A stretch of 64,000 nucleotides of DNA. Origin: an uncultured Trueperaceae bacterium. GTDB lineage: Bacteria; Deinococcota; Deinococci; Deinococcales; Trueperaceae. Made by a program: the position numbers and the translations under genes. Location of the stretch: positions 1 through 64,000 of the forward strand of contig CAJXOA010000006.1 of assembly GCA_913057685.1 (NCBI GenBank), written 5' to 3'. The notes beneath the pieces were generated by a model. It saw only the letters and a list, made by a program, of their open reading frames with translations, searched no databases and was not told the DNA's origin. Positions 16,539-25,012 of the stretch are shown here, one piece after another. Within the stretch, counting starts at the first letter, position 1; each line of letters opens with the position of its first letter.

Positions 16539-17852
16539 TCAGGGGGTGGGCAGGTACGGCCGGTCGGTCGGGTCGGCGGCGGGGGCGCCGGTCCGCTCGA
16601 GGTGCGCACCGAGGTCGGTGAGGCGCGCGTCGAGGCGTTCGTACCCGCGGTCGAGGAACTCGACGCCGCCGATGCGGCTGCTGCCCTCCGCCGCGAGGGC
16701 GGCGACGACGAGCGCCCCGCCGGCGCGGATGTCGGCGGCGTGGACGTCGGCGGCGTGCAGCGCGCCGCCGTCGACGTGCAGGGTGCGCCCGTCGAGGTCG
16801 AGGCGGGCGCCCATCTTGCGGAGTTCGGGGACGTGCGTGAAGCGGTCGGGGTACACCGCGTCGCGGACGCGGGCGGTCCCGGGCAGCGTCGCGAGGTAGG
16901 CGCCGAACGGCGCCTGCAGGTCGGTCGGGAAGCCCGGGTAGGGGGTCGCTTCGACGTCGACGGCGTGCAGCGGTCCGGCGGCGTCGACGAGGACGCCGTC
17001 GTCGGTGGGGTGGATCAGGACGCCGGTCGCTTCGAGGGTCGCGACGACCGCGCCGAGGTGGTCGAGGCGGACGTTGCGGAGTTCGGTGCGGCCGCGGGTG
17101 GCGGCGGTCGCGAGGAGGAAGGTGCCGGCCTCGATGCGGTCGGCGATGGGCGTGAAGGTGGTGCCGTGCAGGCGGTCGGCGCCCTCGACGGTCAGCACCG
17201 ACGTGCCGGCGCCGCGGATGCGGGCGCCCATGGCGTTGAGCAGGTCGACGAGGTCGGCGACCTCCGGCTCGAGCGCGGCGTTCTCGATCACGACGCGGCG
17301 GCTGCCGAGGGCGCTGGCGAGGAGGACGTTCTGGGTGCCGCCGACGGTGGGGGCGGGGAAGCGGACGTGCCCCTCGAGGGGGCCGCGCGCTTCGGCGACG
17401 AAGTCGCCGTCGACCTCGTCGATGTGCACGCCGAGCGCTTCGAACGCCGCGATGTGCCGGTCGACGGGGCGGGGCCCGAAGGCGCATCCGCCCGGGACGC
17501 CGATGCGGGCGTGCCCGGCGCGCCCGAGGAGGGCGCCCATGGCGACGAAGCTGGCGCGCATCTTGCGCACGAGGCGGAACGGTGCGTCGCTGCGGTGGAC
17601 CTCGGCGGCGTGCAGGTGCAGGTCGCTGCCGTCCCACCGCACGTCGACGCCGACGTGCTCGAGGATCTCCAGGCCGACGAGGACGTCGCTGAGTTTCGGG
17701 ACGTCGCGCAACTGAAGCGGCTCGTCGGTGAGGAGGGAGGCGAGGATGAGGTACAGCGCGGAGTTCTTCGCCGACTGGATGCGGGTGCGGCCGGTGAGGG
17801 GCGTCCCGCCGTGGAGGATCAGGGCGGCGTCGTCGTCGCTGCGGGGCGTCAT
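16539..17852 (-). CDS. murA: UDP-N-acetylglucosamine 1-carboxyvinyltransferase
   Basis: 437 residues, EPSP-synthase fold. The catalytic cysteine is present (Cys123 in GVPGGCAFGPRPVD), so fosfomycin would be expected to act on it. Other landmarks are SAKNSAL (usually GAKNAAL), APTVGGTQNVLLAS and YPGFPTDLQAPF. It transfers enolpyruvate from PEP to UDP-GlcNAc, the first committed step of peptidoglycan synthesis. An SD (GGGAGG) precedes the ATG, and a consensus promoter lies about 110 nt upstream, divergent from the RHH/kinase pair. The 3' end converges on the oxidoreductase gene. Confidence 0.96.
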   Translation of the reverse strand: MTPRSDDDAALILHGGTPLTGRTRIQSAKNSALYLILASLLTDEPLQLRDVPKLSDVLVGLEILEHVGVDVRWDGSDLHLHAAEVHRSDAPFRLVRKMRASFVAMGALLGRAGHARIGVPGGCAFGPRPVDRHIAAFEALGVHIDEVDGDFVAEARGPLEGHVRFPAPTVGGTQNVLLASALGSRRVVIENAALEPEVADLVDLLNAMGARIRGAGTSVLTVEGADRLHGTTFTPIADRIEAGTFLLATAATRGRTELRNVRLDHLGAVVATLEATGVLIHPTDDGVLVDAAGPLHAVDVEATPYPGFPTDLQAPFGAYLATLPGTARVRDAVYPDRFTHVPELRKMGARLDLDGRTLHVDGGALHAADVHAADIRAGGALVVAALAAEGSSRIGGVEFLDRGYERLDARLTDLGAHLERTGAPAADPTDRPYLPTP

Positions 17853-17881
17853 CGGCGGGGGCCTCCCGGGGGGCGTGGCGG

Positions 17882-17897
17882 GGTCCGGACCGCGGGG
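17882..17897. repeat. 16-bp repeat copy 2, upstream flank of murA
   Basis: Identical to 16521-16536 in the same orientation, in the murA 5' untranslated region. The two copies bracket murA almost exactly. Confidence 0.5.
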
Positions 17898-17942
17898 GGT
17901 CGGACGCGTCGGGCGTCTCGTGCGTGCGCACCCGGAGGTACG

Positions 17943-17957
17943 TACACATCGTGTGTA
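17943..17957. promoter_or_regulatory. operator-like inverted repeat TACACA-N3-TGTGTA
   Basis: Perfect 6-bp arms with a 3-bp centre, overlapping the predicted transcription start of murA (its -10 box ends at 17963). The size and symmetry fit a dimeric repressor site. The RHH-like protein encoded 90 nt away is a possible but untested ligand. Confidence 0.45.
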
Positions 17958-17962
17958 GGTCC

Positions 17963-17991
17963 ATGCTAGGCAGGACGACCCACATTGTCAA
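17963..17991 (-). promoter_or_regulatory. murA promoter, TTGACA-N17-TAGCAT
   Basis: On the minus strand, -35 TTGACA occupies 17991-17986 and -10 TAGCAT occupies 17968-17963, with an exact 17-nt spacer. This is a near-consensus housekeeping promoter. Its -35 overlaps the -35 of the opposite promoter almost completely. Confidence 0.8.
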
Positions 17992-18014
17992 GACGATGAG
18001 GCTCGCGCTACACT
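17985..18014 (+). promoter_or_regulatory. promoter for the RHH/kinase operon, TTGTCA-N18-TACACT
   Basis: -35 TTGTCA at 17985-17990 and -10 TACACT at 18009-18014, with an 18-nt spacer. It shares five bases of its -35 with the divergent murA promoter. It is followed by an AAGGAGG SD (18038-18044) before GTG 18049. Confidence 0.75.
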
Positions 18015-18048
18015 GCCGTCACTGCATCCCCAGGGGCAAGGAGGCGCC

Positions 18049-18267
18049 GTGCCGAAACGCGAGAAGAGCAAACGGTTGCAGGTCGTCATCAGCGAAGCGC
18101 AGGACTCCCTGCTCACGAAGACCGCCTACCGCCTCAGCAACCCCGAGCGGTTGGTCTCGAAGTCGGAGGTCGTCCGCCTCGGGATCCAAATGCTGAACCG
18201 GGCGGTCGAGGAGGGCGAACTCGACCCCGCGCTCCTGAACGACCTCGACGGCGACGACGACGCCTGA
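18049..18267 (+). CDS. small ribbon-helix-helix-like protein
   Basis: 72 residues, starting at GTG with a strong AAGGAGG SD 4 nt upstream. A basic N-terminus and beta-strand-like KRLQVVIS precede two helices (EAQDSLLTKTAYRL; SKSEVVRLGIQMLNRAVEEG), the pattern of MetJ/Arc DNA-binding proteins. It has an insertion between the helices and an acidic Asp-rich tail. It could be an autoregulator of its own or the murA promoter. It is followed after 4 nt by a protein kinase gene, so the two are probably co-transcribed. DNA binding is inferred from pattern only. Confidence 0.65.
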   Translation: MPKREKSKRLQVVISEAQDSLLTKTAYRLSNPERLVSKSEVVRLGIQMLNRAVEEGELDPALLNDLDGDDDA

Positions 18268-18271
18268 CGCG

Positions 18272-20137
18272 ATGTTCGACGTCGGCGACGTACTGGCGGA
18301 CCGCTACGAGATCGAGGGCCCGCTCGGGCAGGGCGGCATGGCGCACGTCTACGCCGCCTACGACCGGCACCTCGAGCGCGGCGTCGCCCTCAAGGTCCTC
18401 CGCCCGCACCTCACCGAAACCGACGCGGAACGCTTCCGCCGCGAGATCCGCGCGCTGGCGCGCCTCTCCCACCCCGGCATCGTCACGATCCTCGATCTCG
18501 GGACCGACGACGTCGTGTACTTCGCGATGGAACGCATCACCGGCGGGACGTTCACCGACCTGGGACCGTGGGAGGACGACGCCGCCTCCGGCGTGCGCCT
18601 CCTCGACGCCGCGATCGTGGTGGCGGAGACGCTCGGGTACGTCCACGAGCTCGGCATGGTGCACCGCGACCTGACCCCCCGCAACGTCCTCCTCACCGAC
18701 CGCGGCGCCCCCAAGGTGATGGACTTCGGCCTCGTCCAACTCACCGAAAGCGACGGGGAACTCACCCGCACCGGCACGACGCTCGGCACGCCGCACTACA
18801 TGGCGCCCGAACAGGCGACCGGCGCACCGACCGGTGCCGCCACCGACCTGTACGCGCTCGGCGCGGTCCTGCACCGCACCCTCACCGGCGAAGCGGCGTT
18901 CGACGCCGACAACGACCAGGCGGTCCTCTACCAGCACGTCTACGGCGACGTCGCCTCCGCCCGCGACGTCAACCCGCTCGTCCCTCCGGACCTCGCGCGG
19001 CTCGTCGCCGCCCTCCTCGCCAAGGACCCCGCCGACCGGCCCGCCTCGGGGTACGCCGTCGCGGACGCCCTCCGCGACGTCGCCGACACCGTCCGGGAGC
19101 GGGCCGCCGCCCACCCGCACGGCGGCGCGGCCGCCACCGGCGTCCACCCCGCCGGGCCCACCGCCCCCGACCCCCCGACGGTGCGGTGGCGGACCCACCT
19201 CCGCGCCGGCCCGCAGTGGCCGGCCGGCCTCACCGCCCGCGACGGACGGATCTTCGTCGCCACCCGCGCCGACGCCGTCGCGGTCCTCGACGCCGCGCGC
19301 GGCACGCCCCTCGCGACCCTCGACCTGCCCGACGAGGCGGCCTCCCCCGCCCTGGCGACCGCGCGGGCGGTGCACGCAACCAGCCGCGACGGGGCCCTGT
19401 CGACGTTCGCGTGGCCGGACGGCGCCCTCCGCGCGCGCGACGACGCGGCCGGCGCGGTCGGCGTCGTCGCCGTCGGCGAGGACCTGCTGGTGGCGCGCGA
19501 CGTCGGTGCCCTCGAACGCCGGACCGCCGAGGGCACCGTCCGCTGGAGCGCCGCGCTCGACGCGCCCGCCGCCCTCCCCCCCGTCGTGCATCAGGGGGTC
19601 GCCCTCGCCGCCGACGCCGACGGCGGCCTCCTCGCCGTCGGCCTCGGTGGCGGCGACGTGCACTTCCGCGCGCACCTCGCCGCCGCCCCCGCCGCGTTCG
19701 CGGCGTCGGCCGGCACGGTCGTCCTGCAGGAGCGCAGCGGGGAGCTGCACGGCTTCGCGCTCGCCGCGCACGACGTGCAGTGGAGTTTCGGGCTGGACGC
19801 CGACGTGTACGGCCCCCCGGCGATCTGGGCGGGCCGCGTCTACCAGGCGGGCTGGTCGGGGGCGCTGCACTGCCTCTCGCTCCGGACCGGCGACGCCCTG
19901 TGGGAGCGCCCCCTCCCCGGGGCGGCGACCGCCGCCCCCGTCGTCGCGCGCGGCCGCGTGTGGGTCGCGACCGAGGGCGGGGAGGTCGCCGGCTTCGACG
20001 CGCGCGACGGACGCCCCGTCGGGACGGTGTCGGTCGCCGCCGCCCCGATCCAGGCGTCGCCCCTCCCGCTCGGCAACCGCCTCGTCGTGGCGGCGACCGA
20101 CGGGACCGTCGTCGCGCTCGCCGCGCCAACCGCCTGA
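18272..20137 (+). CDS. serine/threonine protein kinase with PQQ-like beta-propeller
   Basis: 621 residues. The N-terminal Hanks-type kinase domain (about 1-275) has the Gly loop LGQGGMAHVY, VALKVL, a catalytic loop HRDLTPRNVLL (Thr in place of the usual Lys of HRDLKPxN), DFG in VMDFGLVQL, and APE. A Pro-rich linker leads to repeated blades (residues 300-621) such as GLTARDGRIFVATRADAVAVLDAARG, typical of PQQ-like propellers that bind small ligands or proteins. I see no TM helix, so it should be cytoplasmic, unlike PknB-type receptor kinases. It sits 4 nt after the RHH-like gene. Convergent with gltB. Confidence 0.88.
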   Translation: MFDVGDVLADRYEIEGPLGQGGMAHVYAAYDRHLERGVALKVLRPHLTETDAERFRREIRALARLSHPGIVTILDLGTDDVVYFAMERITGGTFTDLGPWEDDAASGVRLLDAAIVVAETLGYVHELGMVHRDLTPRNVLLTDRGAPKVMDFGLVQLTESDGELTRTGTTLGTPHYMAPEQATGAPTGAATDLYALGAVLHRTLTGEAAFDADNDQAVLYQHVYGDVASARDVNPLVPPDLARLVAALLAKDPADRPASGYAVADALRDVADTVRERAAAHPHGGAAATGVHPAGPTAPDPPTVRWRTHLRAGPQWPAGLTARDGRIFVATRADAVAVLDAARGTPLATLDLPDEAASPALATARAVHATSRDGALSTFAWPDGALRARDDAAGAVGVVAVGEDLLVARDVGALERRTAEGTVRWSAALDAPAALPPVVHQGVALAADADGGLLAVGLGGGDVHFRAHLAAAPAAFAASAGTVVLQERSGELHGFALAAHDVQWSFGLDADVYGPPAIWAGRVYQAGWSGALHCLSLRTGDALWERPLPGAATAAPVVARGRVWVATEGGEVAGFDARDGRPVGTVSVAAAPIQASPLPLGNRLVVAATDGTVVALAAPTA

Positions 20138-20147
20138 CGCGCCCGCC

Positions 20148-20236
20148 GGGGCGTCCCCGCATGCGGGCACGTCCCCGCGAACGGGCACGTCACCGCGTGC
20201 GGGCCCGACGCCGCGTGCGGACGCGTCAGCGCGCGC
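20148..20236. repeat. degenerate 18-bp tandem repeat between the kinase gene and gltB
   Basis: About five consecutive units of roughly 18 bp (the two middle ones read GGGCACGTCCCCGCGAAC and GGGCACGTCACCGCGTGC) fill the convergent gap, and the last runs over the gltB stop codon. The units could form hairpins and may serve as a bidirectional terminator. No U-tract is present. Confidence 0.6.
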
Positions 20237-23200
20237 GGGCGGAGGCGGGCAACCCGACCGTCGACAGCGAGCGCTCCGCGAACCAACTGCCGACGTCGCT
20301 CGTCTCGCGCCCCGGCAGGTCGCGGGGCGCGACCCGCCAGAAGGCGGTGCGGTACGCCGCCCACCGGTCGAGGATGCGGCGCGCCTTCGGGCTGCGGGTC
20401 GCGGCGGCGTGCCGCTCGAGGAGGCGCAGGAGGAGCTCCTCGTCCGGGCCCCCCACGAGCCGGTCGACGTCGACCGACGCGGGGTTGTAGCGGCCGTCGA
20501 AGGTCCCCTCCTCGTCGAGGACGAACGCCACCCCGCCGGACATGCCGGCCGCGAAGTTGCGGCCGGTGCGGCCCAGCACCACGACGGTGCCGCCCGTCAT
20601 GTACTCGCAGCCGTGCTCCCCGCAGCCCTCGACGACGACGTGCCCGCCGGAGTTGCGGACGGCGAGGCGTTCCCCCGCCGCGCCGGCCGCGAACAAGCGC
20701 CCGCCGGTCGCGCCGTACAGGACGGTGTTCCCCAGCAGCACCGGCGTCGTGGGTTCCTCCTCGCGGTGCAGCGCCCGCAGGACGATCTCGCCCCCCGACA
20801 TGCCCTTCCCGACGTAGTCCTGCGCCTCCCCGCGGAGCGCGAGGCGGACGCCGGGCACGAGGAACGCCCCGAAGCTCTGCCCGACGGGCCCGTGGAAGCG
20901 CAGGCGGACGGTGCCCTCGGGGAGGCCCTCCTCGCCGTACGTGCGGGCGATCTCCCCGGAGAGCCGCGCGCCGATGACGCGGTCGCGGTTCGTCGTGTCG
21001 TACCCGCGGTCGCTGCGCCCGAACTCCTCGAGGTCACGCCAGACGTCCTGCCACACGCGCTCGTCGAGCGGCTCCCCACCGGGCCGGTCGTTGCGCGGGT
21101 GGACGTTGCGCAACGTCGCGTCGGGCGTGACGTGCGCGGCGTCCAGCAACGCCGAGAGATCCACCCGACCGCCGCGCGGCAGCTCCACGTCGCGGGCGAC
21201 CAGCAGGTCGCTGCGCCCGACGAGCTCGTCGAGGCTGCGCGCCCCGAGGGCGGCGAGGTGCTCGCGGACCTCCTGCGCGACGAACCGCATGAAGCGCACG
21301 ACGTGCTCCGGGTCGCCCTTGTAGCGCGCGCGGAGGTCCTCGCGTTGCGTCGCGACCCCGACGGCGCACGTATTCAGGTGGCACTGGCGCAGCATCGCGC
21401 AGCCGGCGGAGACGAGCGCGGCGGTCCCGAAGCCGAACTCCTCCGCGCCGAACACCGCCCCCATCACGACGTCGCGCCCGGTCTTCAGGCCGCCGTCCAC
21501 CCGCAACGTCACGCGCCCCCGCAGGTCGTTCTCGACCAGGACGCGTTGGGTGTCGTGCAGCCCCAGCTCCCAGGGGACGCCGGCGTGCTTGATGCTGCTC
21601 AGGGGGCTGGCGCCCGTCCCGCCGTCCGCGCCGGAGATCTGGATGTTCGCGGCGTAGCCTTTGGCGACGCCCGCGGCGATCGTCCCGACGCCGTGCGTCG
21701 AGACGAGCTTCACGCCGATGCGGGCCTCCTTGTTGACGCGCCCGAGATCGTGGATGAGCTGCGCGAGGTCCTCGATCGAGTAGATGTCGTGGTGCGGTGG
21801 GGGACTGATCAACGTCACGCCGGGCACCGAGTGGCGGATGCGTCCGATCTCCTCGTCGACCTTGAAGCCGGGGATCTGGCCGCCCTCCCCCGGCTTGCTG
21901 CCCTGCGCCATCTTGATCTCGATCTCCCGCGCGGTCGTCAGGTAGCGCGCCGTGACGCCGAACCGTCCCGACGCGACCTGCTTGATGGCGCTCGCGCCGT
22001 GGTCGCCGGCGACCGGGTGCCAGGCGGCCTCGGACCGGTCGGGCCGGTCGCGGTCGTACGGTTCGTAGCGGACGGGGTCCTCGCCCCCCTCCCCGCTGTT
22101 CGACTTCGCCCCGAGCCGGTTCATGGCGATCGCCAGGGTCTCGTGCGTCTCGCGGCTCACCGCCCCGTGGCTCATCGCCTGCGTCGTGAAGCGGCGCGCG
22201 AGCGCGTCGACCGACTCGACCTCGTCGAGGGGAACCGGCGCACCGAGCGGCGTGACGTCGAGCAGGTCGCGGATCGTGGTCGGCGTCCGCTGGTGCACCA
22301 GGTCGGCGTAGCGACGGTAGGCGTCGGCGTCGTCCTCGCGCACCGCAACGTGCAGGGCCTTGAACACCGCCGGTTCGAAGGCGTGGTACTCCCCCTGCTT
22401 GCGGAAGCGGTAGACGCCGCGGTCCCGCAACGCCGGCGCTTCGCCGTACGCTTCGGCGTGGAAGGCGAGGACGTCCCGCGCGAGGGTGGGGAGGCCCACC
22501 CCCCCGAGGTGCCCGAAGGTGCCCTTGAAGTAGCGCTCGAGGACGTCGGCGTCCAGCCCGACGGTTTCGAAGATCTGCGCGGCGCGGTAGCTGCTGATCG
22601 TCGAGATCCCCATCTTCGACATGATCTTCAGCAGGCCCTGCTCGACCGCCGTGCGGTAGTTCCGCACCGCGGCGTCCGGCGTCGGGGGGGCGTCGTCGCG
22701 CTTGACGTGGTCCGCGACGTCGCGGGCCGTGGCGAACGCCAGGTAGGGGTGGATCAACGCCGCGCCGTAGCCGATCAGGGCGGCGTAGTGGTGGTCCTCG
22801 CGCGGTTCCGCGGACTCGAGGATCAACGCCGTCCGCGTCCGCAAGCCCTCGCGGATGAGGCGGTGGTGGACCGCCGCGGTGGCCAACAGGGCGGGGATGG
22901 CGGCGTGGTCGGCGTCGATGCCGCGGTCGCTGAGGATCAGCAGGCCGGCGCCGGCCCGCACCGCGTCGGCGGCGGCGTCGCAGAGCGCCTCGACCGCCGG
23001 CTCGAGCGCCTCGGGACCGCCGGCGACCGCGAAGGTCGTGGACAGCCGCGCGACCTGGAAGCGGTCCTGCGCCTCGATCCACGCCAGTTGCGTCGCGTCG
23101 ACGAGCGGCCCGTCGAAGCGCAGCACCGCGGCGAGCGCCTCGTCGTGGTCGAACAACGGTGCGCGCGGCCCGACGGTCGTCTCGAGGCTCATGACGGTGC

Positions 23201-24794
23201 GTTCGCGGTACGGGTCGATCGGGGGGTTCGTGACCTGCGCGAAGCGCTGCTTGAAGTAGCGCCACAACGGTTGGGGGTTCGCCGACGTCGCGGCGAGGGG
23301 AGTGTCGTCCCCCATCGAGCCCAGCGGGATGGCGGCGTCGAACGTCATCGGCGCGAAGATCCGCTCGAGGTCCTCCGTGCCGTACCCGACCGCCGTCTGC
23401 AGGCGGGTGCGGGCGTCGCCCTCGGGGGCGTCGGCGGTCAGGGCGTCGGGTTCGGGCGGCCGCGCGAGGTTCGCGCCCAACCAGGCGCGGTACGGCCGGG
23501 CCGCGGCGAGCTCCGCCTTGAGCTCCCCGTCGCGGAGGATGCGTCCGTCGGCGGTGTCGACCGCCAGCATCTCGCCGGGCCCGAGCTTGCCGCGCTCGAC
23601 GATGTCGTCGGAGGGCAGCGTCACCATCCCCGCTTCGCTGCCGACCACCACGAGGCCGGATTCGCTGACGTGGTAGCGCTGCGGCCGGAGGCCGTTGCGG
23701 TCGAGCGCCGCGATGGCGCGCGTGCCGTCGCTCACCGCGAGGGCGGCGGGGCCGTCCCACGGCTCCATGACGCTGGCGTGGTAGCGGTAGAACGCCCGCA
23801 CGGCGGGGTCCATCGCGTCGTCGCCCTCGAAGGCGGGCGGCACCAGCATCGCGAGGGCGTGCAGCGGGTCGCGGCCGGAGAGCGCCAACAATTCGAGGAC
23901 GTTGTCGAGGGCGGCGGAGTCGCTGGCGACCGCCTGCACGACGGGCAGGAGGTCGGCGACGTCGTCGCCCCACACCGCGCTGCGCAACACCGGTTCGCGG
24001 GCCGCCATGAGGTTGACGTTGCCCTGCAGGGTGTTGATCTCGCCGTTGTGCGCGAGCATCCGGAACGGTTGCGCCAACGACCAGCGGGGGATCGTGTTCG
24101 TCGAGTAGCGCTGGTGGAACACCGCCAGCGACGTCTCGTAGTCCGGGTCGGCCAGGTCGCGGTAGAAGGCGTCGAGCTGGTCGGCGACCATGAGGCCCTT
24201 GTAGACCACCGTGCGGCTGGAGAACGACGAGACGTAGGCGCGCCCGAGGTCGGCGGCCTCGAGGGCGCGCTCCATGCGTTTGCGCGTCAGGTACAGGAGC
24301 CGCTCGTAGGCGAGCGGGTCGAGCCCGCTCGGGCGGGCCACGATCGCCTGCTTGAAGACCGGGCGGCGGCGGCGCGCGAGGTCCCCGAGCGCATCGTCGT
24401 CCAGCGGCAGGTCGCGCCACATCAGGAGGCGCAGGTCGCTGCGCTGCAGCTCCTCCTCGATGACGGCGTAGAGGGGGTCGACCTCCGCGTCGTTGGCGAC
24501 GAAGAACATGCCGACCGCGAGGTCGGCGTCCTCGACGTCGGTCACGCCGTGGTCGGCGAGGTCGCGCTTGAGGAGGCGGTACGGGAGTTGCGTGAGGATG
24601 CCGGCGCCGTCGCCGGTCCGCCCGTCGGCGCTGACGGCGCCACGGTGCGCCAGGTTCCGGAGCGCTTCGAGGGCGTGCTCGAGGACGCGCCGTTCCCGAC
24701 GACCGTGAAGGTCGGCGACGAAGCCGACGCCGCAGGCGTCGCGTTCGTACGGCCAAGCGAGACGATCGATGTCGGAGCGGGGGGCGTCGTGCAC
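20226..24794 (-). CDS. gltB: glutamate synthase large subunit
   Basis: 1522 residues from GTG 24794, which has a GGAGGT SD; the TTG at 24806 overlaps that SD and is unlikely. The N-terminal amidotransferase nucleophile Cys follows a short propeptide (YERDACGVGF). The central and FMN-binding synthase domains follow, with a 3Fe-4S cysteine set CAMLRQCHLNTC and the GXGXG-type structural domain (GGSVMVVLG-like repeats: TGGTVVVLGRTGRNFAAGMSGG). It converts glutamine and 2-oxoglutarate to two glutamates. No gltD lies adjacent, so the electron donor (GltD elsewhere or ferredoxin) is open. It has its own consensus promoter. Confidence 0.96.
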   Translation of the reverse strand: MHDAPRSDIDRLAWPYERDACGVGFVADLHGRRERRVLEHALEALRNLAHRGAVSADGRTGDGAGILTQLPYRLLKRDLADHGVTDVEDADLAVGMFFVANDAEVDPLYAVIEEELQRSDLRLLMWRDLPLDDDALGDLARRRRPVFKQAIVARPSGLDPLAYERLLYLTRKRMERALEAADLGRAYVSSFSSRTVVYKGLMVADQLDAFYRDLADPDYETSLAVFHQRYSTNTIPRWSLAQPFRMLAHNGEINTLQGNVNLMAAREPVLRSAVWGDDVADLLPVVQAVASDSAALDNVLELLALSGRDPLHALAMLVPPAFEGDDAMDPAVRAFYRYHASVMEPWDGPAALAVSDGTRAIAALDRNGLRPQRYHVSESGLVVVGSEAGMVTLPSDDIVERGKLGPGEMLAVDTADGRILRDGELKAELAAARPYRAWLGANLARPPEPDALTADAPEGDARTRLQTAVGYGTEDLERIFAPMTFDAAIPLGSMGDDTPLAATSANPQPLWRYFKQRFAQVTNPPIDPYRERTVMSLETTVGPRAPLFDHDEALAAVLRFDGPLVDATQLAWIEAQDRFQVARLSTTFAVAGGPEALEPAVEALCDAAADAVRAGAGLLILSDRGIDADHAAIPALLATAAVHHRLIREGLRTRTALILESAEPREDHHYAALIGYGAALIHPYLAFATARDVADHVKRDDAPPTPDAAVRNYRTAVEQGLLKIMSKMGISTISSYRAAQIFETVGLDADVLERYFKGTFGHLGGVGLPTLARDVLAFHAEAYGEAPALRDRGVYRFRKQGEYHAFEPAVFKALHVAVREDDADAYRRYADLVHQRTPTTIRDLLDVTPLGAPVPLDEVESVDALARRFTTQAMSHGAVSRETHETLAIAMNRLGAKSNSGEGGEDPVRYEPYDRDRPDRSEAAWHPVAGDHGASAIKQVASGRFGVTARYLTTAREIEIKMAQGSKPGEGGQIPGFKVDEEIGRIRHSVPGVTLISPPPHHDIYSIEDLAQLIHDLGRVNKEARIGVKLVSTHGVGTIAAGVAKGYAANIQISGADGGTGASPLSSIKHAGVPWELGLHDTQRVLVENDLRGRVTLRVDGGLKTGRDVVMGAVFGAEEFGFGTAALVSAGCAMLRQCHLNTCAVGVATQREDLRARYKGDPEHVVRFMRFVAQEVREHLAALGARSLDELVGRSDLLVARDVELPRGGRVDLSALLDAAHVTPDATLRNVHPRNDRPGGEPLDERVWQDVWRDLEEFGRSDRGYDTTNRDRVIGARLSGEIARTYGEEGLPEGTVRLRFHGPVGQSFGAFLVPGVRLALRGEAQDYVGKGMSGGEIVLRALHREEEPTTPVLLGNTVLYGATGGRLFAAGAAGERLAVRNSGGHVVVEGCGEHGCEYMTGGTVVVLGRTGRNFAAGMSGGVAFVLDEEGTFDGRYNPASVDVDRLVGGPDEELLLRLLERHAAATRSPKARRILDRWAAYRTAFWRVAPRDLPGRETSDVGSWFAERSLSTVGLPASARAR

Positions 24795-24868
24795 GGGGAC
24801 CTCCAAGGTGCGCGACGCGGGGGCGTCGCGCCGCAGGGCGCGGGGCGACGGCCGGACGACCGTGCAGG

Positions 24869-24897
24869 ACGATATCCGAGGGCGCCGAGGGTGTCAA
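24869..24897 (-). promoter_or_regulatory. gltB promoter, TTGACA-N17-TATCGT
   Basis: -35 TTGACA at 24897-24892 and -10 TATCGT at 24874-24869, with an exact 17-nt spacer. It has the same two hexamers and spacing as the ilvB promoter. The predicted start lies about 65-70 nt upstream of the GTG, leaving a short leader with an SD. Between this promoter and the cimA stop (25013) I see only a weak 5-bp GC hairpin near 24920-24935. Confidence 0.8.
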
Positions 24898-25012
24898 ACG
24901 AAGGGAACGTCGTAGGCCGACCGGCCCCCCGGCCGACGAACGAATCGAACGTGGCGAGGGATGCGCGCTTGGTGTCCGAAAGCGAACGCCGGTCGGGACG
25001 ACGGGGTTCGCC

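Noticed and set aside
24794-24806. gltB start at TTG 24806
   Set aside because: The TTG overlaps the GGAGGT SD that serves GTG 24794.
24905-24940. Intrinsic terminator after cimA
   Set aside because: Only a 5-bp CGGCC/GGCCG stem with no U-run could be found. Too weak to annotate.
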